A stretch of DNA of 15,000 nt from Neocallimastix lanati (nom. inval.) (lineage: Eukaryota; Neocallimastigomycota; Neocallimastigomycetes; Neocallimastigales; Neocallimastigaceae), in assembly GCA_016946835.1 (NCBI GenBank), contig JACVTC010000298.1, positions 1 to 15,000 on the forward strand. The letters run 5' to 3'. Within the stretch, counting starts at the first letter, position 1. Every line of letters starts with the position of its first letter. A program made the translations under genes and the position numbers. The notes under the pieces were generated by a model. That model worked only from the letters and a program-made list of their open reading frames with translations. It made no database searches and was not told the DNA's origin. Below are positions 9,449 to 15,000 of the stretch, one piece after another.

Positions 9449-9479
<31 letters not shown>

Positions 9480-9966
9480 TTTTTGTTATTTTTTCATATT
9501 TTAAATATAAATATAAAATTTTTATTTCATATTCTTTTTTTTTTATTATTCATTTTAACAGATAATTTTTATATTTTTTAGAGTTTATTGTTCATTCAGA
9601 GTTAAATTTTTTTTTGTATTTGATTTAATTAAAAAAAAAAAAACTTAAAATAAATAAATGAATGAATAAAATATTAAATAAATAAATAGAATAATAAATA
9701 AATAAAAAATAGTTTTAAAAATATAAAAAGATAATAAAGTCATAAAAAATTAATTTTTTTTTAAACAAAAATAATAAAAATTAACCATTACAAAGATTTT
9801 TTTTTTTTTTTTTTTATAAAAGATATTAGATGATCTTTGTGTACTAAAAAAAAAAAAAAAATTGTAAAATTTAAAATATTTATTTAATAATAAAAAACGC
9901 TTCAAACGAAATAATTATTTAATAATTTATTTAAATAAAAAAAAAAAAAAATACAAATAAACAAAA
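9237..9966. other. Spacer and upstream region of the 9967 gene
   Basis: The part at 9290-9440 has somewhat mixed composition but no open frame that I trust. A T28 run lies at 9451-9478, followed by further T and A runs. Bases immediately before 9967 are A-rich and contain no competing ATG in the last 20 bases. Confidence 0.5.
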
Positions 9967-11018
9967 ATGGCTAGATGTTGTCCAAGATTAAGTAATTACT
10001 GGTGCTGCTGTTGCTTACCTTTAAAGCCAGCTGTTAAACTTTGCACCTGGATGATGATTGTAAATATTGGAAATAAGAAAATAAATAAAAAAAAGGAATT
10101 AATACTTAAAAATATATTTGATAATAAATATATAAATCGAAACATAAAAAAAATAATTAAAGCATAAACAAAATATAACTAAATGAAATATATTATTTCT
10201 TATTCTATATTTTATTCGAAAAAAAATTCCCGTAGATTTTCTTGATTTTAACATTAATCTTCAATTTAATATTTTACGGATTTAGTTTTGCTATGATTAT
10301 TTCATATATTATTTATATTATTGTTATAATATCTCTCATCTTATTACTTATTGGTATTCATAAGGTACACAAAAATAATTTAATGAATTTATATAAATAA
10401 AAATAACAAGCTTATCTTATTTTAAGAAAAAAAGATAAATTCGAATAAAATAATAATAAATATGTTTAATGCATTTTAAATAATTATTTATTTTATATAT
10501 ATCTATTTTTTATAATTATAATAAATAATATCAAAGGTTAAGATGTCTTTCATGAAGCAATTCAAATTGGTTTTCTTACTTTTCTTAATTTACCAAACTA
10601 TTATGATGATTTGGGATTTAAAGAGAAAATTCGAAGATCGTGTTGTTTACTCAACTGACAATAATAAGCAATATAAGCACACCATTCCAAGTGAATATAG
10701 TACCTTAAAGAAGATTTTACTTATCATTTTAGCTATCATTAATTTCTGTATTATGGTAAATTTATCATCAATAGATAAAAATTAAATGTTTATTATGTAT
10801 AATATATTTATATTTATATATATATTTTTATAAAAAAAAGACATTTTGGAGAAAAAGAAGTATTAATATTTATATATTTATATTTTTTTTACTATATGTA
10901 TTTTAATAATTTTAATAAATAGTTCTATTATTACATTGCTACTTGCTCCTTCATTGAAGAAGTTGAAGAAGATGTTGAAGATATTGAAAATAACAGAAGA
11001 TTAGAAAGCAGAAAGTAA
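9967..11018 (+). CDS. Four-exon gene for a small tetraspan-like membrane protein with an acidic tail
   Basis: Exons are read as 9967-10059, 10236-10364, 10537-10755 and 10923-11018, giving 178 residues. All three introns (176, 172 and 167 bases) start with GT, end with AG and are phase 0. The N-terminus is cysteine-rich (C4, C5, C13-C16), as in palmitoylated proteins, then CLPLKPAVKL leads into membrane segments at about 22-45, 50-72, 84-100 and 134-158. A polar loop (about 101-131) separates the third and fourth. The C-terminus, about residues 159-170, is highly acidic (EEVEEDVEDIE). Exon 3 could alternatively begin at 10543, skipping VK; 10537 is preferred because it aligns without a gap to the gene at 13090. 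The ATG lies in AAAATGGC. The Cys cluster followed by a Leu-Pro-Leu segment vaguely recalls LAPTM-like tetraspan proteins, but no family is claimed. Function is unknown. Confidence 0.72.
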
Positions 11019-11352
11019 AGGAAATAAAATCAAGCAAAAAAAAAAAATGAAATTGTCATCTTTAATAATATAAAATATAAGATAATAAAAATATATAAGC
11101 ATATATTTTTATCTTTTTATTTATTGGTTAACATCACATGCAAATGCTAAAGATAAAAAAAAAAAAAGGAAATTAAAAAACAACAGCTTTTTATTTTTTA
11201 TTAAATTTTAATTTAGATATAAAAAAAATGTTAAACATAATTTTATAATATATATTTAATCAATTTAAAAAATATATATATAGAAGTTTTATAAAATAAA
11301 TTAATAATACAATCTCTTATTACTAATATTTAATATTTTAATATATATATAA
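11019..11352. other. Non-coding spacer after the 9967 gene
   Basis: No gene is visible. A-rich runs near 11035-11046 follow the stop codon closely; the rest is low-complexity A+T sequence. Confidence 0.6.
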
Positions 11353-11385
11353 TTTTTTTTTTTTTTTTTTTTTTTTTTTCATTTG

Positions 11386-11419
<34 letters not shown>
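11353..11419. repeat. T27 / A32 homopolymer foldback
   Basis: A run of 27 T (11353-11379) is followed by CATTTGAT and a run of 32 A (11388-11419). The two runs are complementary and could form a 27-bp A/T stem with a very short loop. Such tracts also resist nucleosome assembly. Confidence 0.85.
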
Positions 11420-11433
<14 letters not shown>

Positions 11434-11617
11434 AAGAAGAGATAAATAATTATTAATTTATACAGCATATAAAAAAAAAATCAAATAAATTAAGATGATA
11501 AAAAAAAGAGAAAAGCGATAAAAAATAAAAGAGAGAAATTAGAAAATTATCTTCTCTATAGAGAAAAGAATAAAAACAACATCATACAGTATTCACGATG
11601 AATTTCATAGATATGAT

Positions 11618-11658
11618 AAATGATTTACCATATTTAATATATTATATGTAAATCATTT
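11618..11658. repeat. Inverted repeat with perfect 11-bp arms
   Basis: AAATGATTTAC (11618-11628) and GTAAATCATTT (11648-11658) flank a 19-base A/T loop. Confidence 0.6.
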
Positions 11659-11949
11659 TGAAAACAAATCTATTTAATTTTCAATATAATTTTTTTTCTC
11701 TTATAATATTAATTTATTTTTTTTTTTTTATACCATTTCTCTTCTTTTTCTTTTCCTTTTAAATATTATATATAATATATAGTTTGAAATATTAATATTA
11801 TAATAATTGAAAAATAAAAGATAGAATAGTTTTTTAATTGTAATATTTTTTTTTTTTTTATTCGTTTTGAATCTTTTATTATTAAATTATTTAGAAATAA
11901 AAATTATATTTAATTATTTTGTGAAAGTACCTCTCATAATATCATTTTT
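11659..11949. other. Non-coding T-rich spacer
   Basis: Pyrimidine-rich runs (for example around 11732-11760) and A/T sequence, with no open frame of protein-like composition. Confidence 0.6.
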
Positions 11950-12210
11950 TTAAAAAAAAAAAAAAAAAAAAATAAAAATAAAAAAAAAGAAGAAAGTAAA
12001 CAAAATCAAAATCAAAAACAAAAACAAAAACAAAAAAATAAAATAAAATAGAAAAATTTAATAAAATAAAAAAAAAAAAAAAAAATAAAAAACATAAACT
12101 ATAAAATTAAATAAATTAAAATAAAATAAAAAATTAAAATATAAAAACTAAAAAATTAAAATATAAAAAAAATAAAATTATAAATTATAATTATATATAT
12201 ATATATATAA

Positions 12211-12242
<32 letters not shown>
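11950..12242. other. Strand-asymmetric A-rich tract ending in T30
   Basis: The plus strand is overwhelmingly A for about 200 bases, with short CAAAAT and CAAAAA repeats at 12001-12036 and a 22-bp near-repeat around 12127-12169. It then gives way to TA repeats and a run of 30 T (12213-12242). No coding potential is seen. Confidence 0.7.
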
Positions 12243-12249
<7 letters not shown>

Positions 12250-12907
12250 AAATATTAAAATAAATAAAAACCAAAGAACAAAACCAAAACCAAAAAAATA
12301 TACCTAATTTTTTTTTTTTTTTTTAAACTGTTTAAAAGAATTTTCATTTGGAATAACAGATAGTATAAAAGATACTTTGTTTAAACTTTTTTTTTTATAA
12401 TAATTTTTTTTAAAAAAAAAAAAAAATTAAAAAAAAATGGCGAAACCATTTTCATTTAAATAGCTATCCCCTTTTTAATATGAATAATATGGCAAAGTAA
12501 TAAAGTTAGTAATTTATATATATATAATTTATGTATTTTATTAATTTAAATGTGGCTTTAATTTCAATTATAATGGATAGAGATGAAATAAGAAAAAAAA
12601 AATTTTTTTAACATCTAAATTTAAAATTTTGATTTGTATATATATTCATAATAATTTTTAAATAATAAAAAATTTTATGTTTTATTTTTTATTTTATTTT
12701 TTATAAAAAAATAAAATTGATTTTGAATGATAATTAATTGAATTTTTTTTTTTTTTTTTAATATTTTTCTTATTCTTTCCACAAATTTATATATTTATTT
12801 TAACTTTTTCTTTATCTTTATCTTTTATTTTATTTAATGCATTCTTTATTAAAGTACAACATTCAACAATAATATATAATAAACGAAACAACAAAACATT
12901 ATTTTAT

Positions 12908-12952
<45 letters not shown>

Positions 12953-13000
12953 ATCTAATTCGTTATTTCAATTTCAACCAAAGTGAATAAAAAGAAAATC
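12243..13000. other. Non-coding spacer and upstream region of the 13090 gene
   Basis: No gene is visible. A run of 38 T lies at 12911-12948, about 140 bases before the ATG at 13090; poly(dT) tracts often mark open promoters in fungi. An ATG near 12437 opens only eight codons. Confidence 0.6.
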
Positions 13001-13001
13001 A

Positions 13002-13060
13002 AAATAAATAAATAAATAACTAAATAAATAACTAAATAAGTAACTAACTAAATAAATAAT
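13002..13060. repeat. AAAT/AACT tetranucleotide tract in the likely 5' leader
   Basis: AAAT, AACT and AAGT units alternate through 13002-13060, just before the ATG at 13090. The tract contains no ATG, which suits an untranslated leader. Confidence 0.65.
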
Positions 13061-13089
13061 AATAAAATATAGTAATAATAAAGAAAGCC

Positions 13090-13249
13090 ATGTCAGAAAA
13101 AGAAGAAAAGAAAAATACTTCTGTAAAGGAAGAAGAAGAAAAAATTGTTAAAAAAAGTTTAACTTTTAAAGATATAAAAGCTTACTACCTTGATAACTAT
13201 GATTCAGAAAACACTATTAAAATTCTTTCCATCGTTGTTGGAGTGAGTG

Positions 13250-13287
<38 letters not shown>

Positions 13288-14629
13288 ATAATAATAATAA
13301 TAATAATAATAAAGATAATACATTGTAATAAATAATTAATAGAATATTAATAATTAATAGAATTCCTGAATAATTAATAAATTAAAAATTATAATTTCAA
13401 AAATTAACACTTTATTTTTATTTTTATTTATTTTTATCATGCTTGTATATTTTATATATTTACTTTATAAATAAATTTAATATTTAATTATCTTCATAGT
13501 TTGAATTATTAGTTATGGCATATCAAAATTTAGTTGTTCCTAATCGTAGACTCTTATTAATTCCTTATGTTTTGGCAATATCGTCTATCGGATTATTCTA
13601 TTATGGTATCTTAAAAGTAGTGTATCATAAATATAATGAAGATTAAATATTTATATATATGAAACTTTCTTTTTTTTTTTTTTTTTTTTTTATTTGTTTT
13701 ATTTTTTATTTTTTTATTTCATTTTATATTTAAAAAAAAAAAAAAAAAATGAAAAGCAATTATTAATAATATATATATATTTTATTATTATATTATATAT
13801 TGTATATTTAATAATAAATTTCTATTATAATTTCTATTTTTATATATTTCTACATATTATTTTATTATTACATTTACTAATTTTTATTATTATAATTAAA
13901 AAAAAAAAAAAAAAAAAAAAGCATAAATTATCTTTTATGAAACAATTTAGATTTGTTTTCATTATTTTTTATATCTATTATATTTTATCCATGATGCTTG
14001 CTATATTATCCGTCATCGCAGTCTTAATCGTTATTTATTTTGGAAGTAATCCTCCTCCAAAAGAAAAAACCCCAAGTTTAATGACTTTTATTACTGGTAC
14101 TTTTCCTTTATACGGTTTATTTCAATTCTTTTTATATGTAAGTATTTTTTTTTTCTCCAATTTTTTATAGACAAATAATATATATATATATAATACTTTA
14201 GTTATGTAATATTAAAAAAATACTTTAGTTATGTAATATTAAAAAAAAAATAAAAAAGAAAAAAGGAAATATTTTTTAATTGAAAAATACTAATTATTAA
14301 ACATTTACAAATTATTATTAAATGAATATGTACATATCTATATATATCATTTTTATCATATTATATACCATATATATATATATATATTTTAATATCTTTA
14401 TTAAATCTCTTTATTATATATCTATATATTTTATCTATATATTTATATATTTAATAATTATTATATAATATTATGATTATTCGAACTTATAATGATTAAT
14501 GTTTTATACATATGTATGTATATTGATTTTAATTTCTTTAAAAAAAAAAAAAAAAAAAAAAAGACCTATTATTATGTAGTTTCCTACTCTTACATTCATC
14601 GTTTTGATTTAGGAAATAAGATAGAATAA
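13090..14629 (+). CDS. Four-exon gene for a small tetraspan-like membrane protein, paralogue of the 9967 gene
   Basis: Exons are read as 13090-13242, 13500-13616, 13922-14137 and 14564-14629, giving 183 residues. The introns (257, 305 and 426 bases) are all phase 0. Residues 1-40 are hydrophilic and charged (MSEKEEKKNT..., KEEEEKIVKK), replacing the Cys-rich start of the other gene. Membrane segments lie at about 43-62, 69-89, 99-131 (long) and 143-173. Exon 3 begins HKLSFMKQF, matching VKMSFMKQF at the same place in the gene at 9967, and exon 4 begins TYYY against FYYY; exon 3 is 72 codons against 73. Intron 1 starts GTGAGT and has T28 ten bases in. Introns 2 and 3 both end in A23 then G, with no pyrimidine tract. 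If intron 2 is kept, the frame ends at TAA 13644-13646, giving a two-span protein of 99 residues. Function is unknown. Confidence 0.68.
14194..14247. repeat. 27-bp tandem duplication inside intron 3
   Basis: TACTTTAGTTATGTAATATT plus A7 occurs at 14194-14220 and again at 14221-14247 without change. It lies inside the third intron of the 13090 gene. Confidence 0.9.
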
Positions 14630-15000
14630 GTGAAGAAATAATAAAAAATAATCATAAAAGTAACAATAAAAATAAAAAAAAAAAAAAAAGAAAAAAATAA
14701 AAGTAAAATAAATATAGATATATAATAAAAGAATTAATTTTTCAAAATAATAGTTAATTATATATATATATATATCATAATCTTTTAATTATATGTATAT
14801 AAAATAATCTTTTTCAGTACTTTTTTTTTTATATTAAAGCATATATAATGGTATCTTCATAAATAGATATCTTTACTCAACTTCCTTTTTAGATAAATAT
14901 TTTAGTGATGCTATTATTAAATTATTTCTCGTATCTTTCATTTTATTTTATTTAATTTATTTATTATCAATGATTTTAAAATAATTGTAATAAATTAAAA
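14630..15000. other. Window end, non-coding with one weak open stretch
   Basis: Most of this is A-rich or TA-repeat DNA. A 47-codon plus-strand frame without an ATG is open from 14841 to TAA at 14982-14984 (contains FINRYLYSTSFLDKYFSDA). A T10 tract and AAAG precede it, so it could be a terminal exon of something unseen, or chance. Confidence 0.35.

Noticed and set aside
9967-10167. Unspliced 66-codon reading of the first exon
   Set aside because: After residue 31 it becomes Lys/Asn/Ile-rich, typical of intron read-through. Splicing at 10060 to 10236 restores a membrane protein.
12437-12463. ATG GCG AAA CCA short frame
   Set aside because: It ends after eight codons with no donor site before the stop.
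13694-13920. N-terminal half of the 158-codon frame before exon 3
   Set aside because: It is made of Phe/Tyr/Ile/Lys runs from T and A homopolymers and reads as intron. Only the part from 13922 matches the paralogue.

Overview
The window looks like nuclear DNA of an anaerobic gut fungus (Neocallimastigomycota, the Neocallimastix/Piromyces/Orpinomyces/Anaeromyces group). Three things point that way. The spacers are extremely A+T-rich and full of long A and T homopolymers. The only strongly recognisable protein is a secreted glycoside hydrolase family 11 (GH11) xylanase with an asparagine-rich tail, a hallmark of these fungi. The remaining genes are small and split by spliceosomal introns. The genus cannot be fixed from the sequence alone.

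Layout. Positions 1-891 hold a broken GH11 xylanase copy that runs off the left edge. Positions 2928-3824 hold an intact, intronless GH11 xylanase on the same strand. The similarity continues into both 3' flanks (to about 1770 and 4735), so this is a roughly 2.95-kb tandem duplication. Positions 4736-9966 are mostly non-coding, with minisatellites (17-, 15-, 21- and 7-bp units), inverted repeats, and one island of higher complexity near 7290-7620 that may be a decayed gene. Positions 9967-11018 and 13090-14629 each read well as a four-exon gene for a small membrane protein with about four membrane-spanning segments. All intron positions are phase 0, and the third exons of both share the block SFMKQF, so the two look like distant paralogues. 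Between and after them lie homopolymers, a T27/A32 foldback and an A-rich asymmetric tract.

How the parts relate. The xylanases are secreted plant-cell-wall degrading enzymes; one copy is dead and the other should be active. The intact protein ends in an Asn/Trp tail with Trp at every third residue instead of a cysteine-rich dockerin. The two membrane-protein genes have no visible functional link to the xylanases. No tRNA, rRNA, CRISPR array or complete transposon was seen. Exon borders come from reading splice signals and keeping frame; no transcript data were available.
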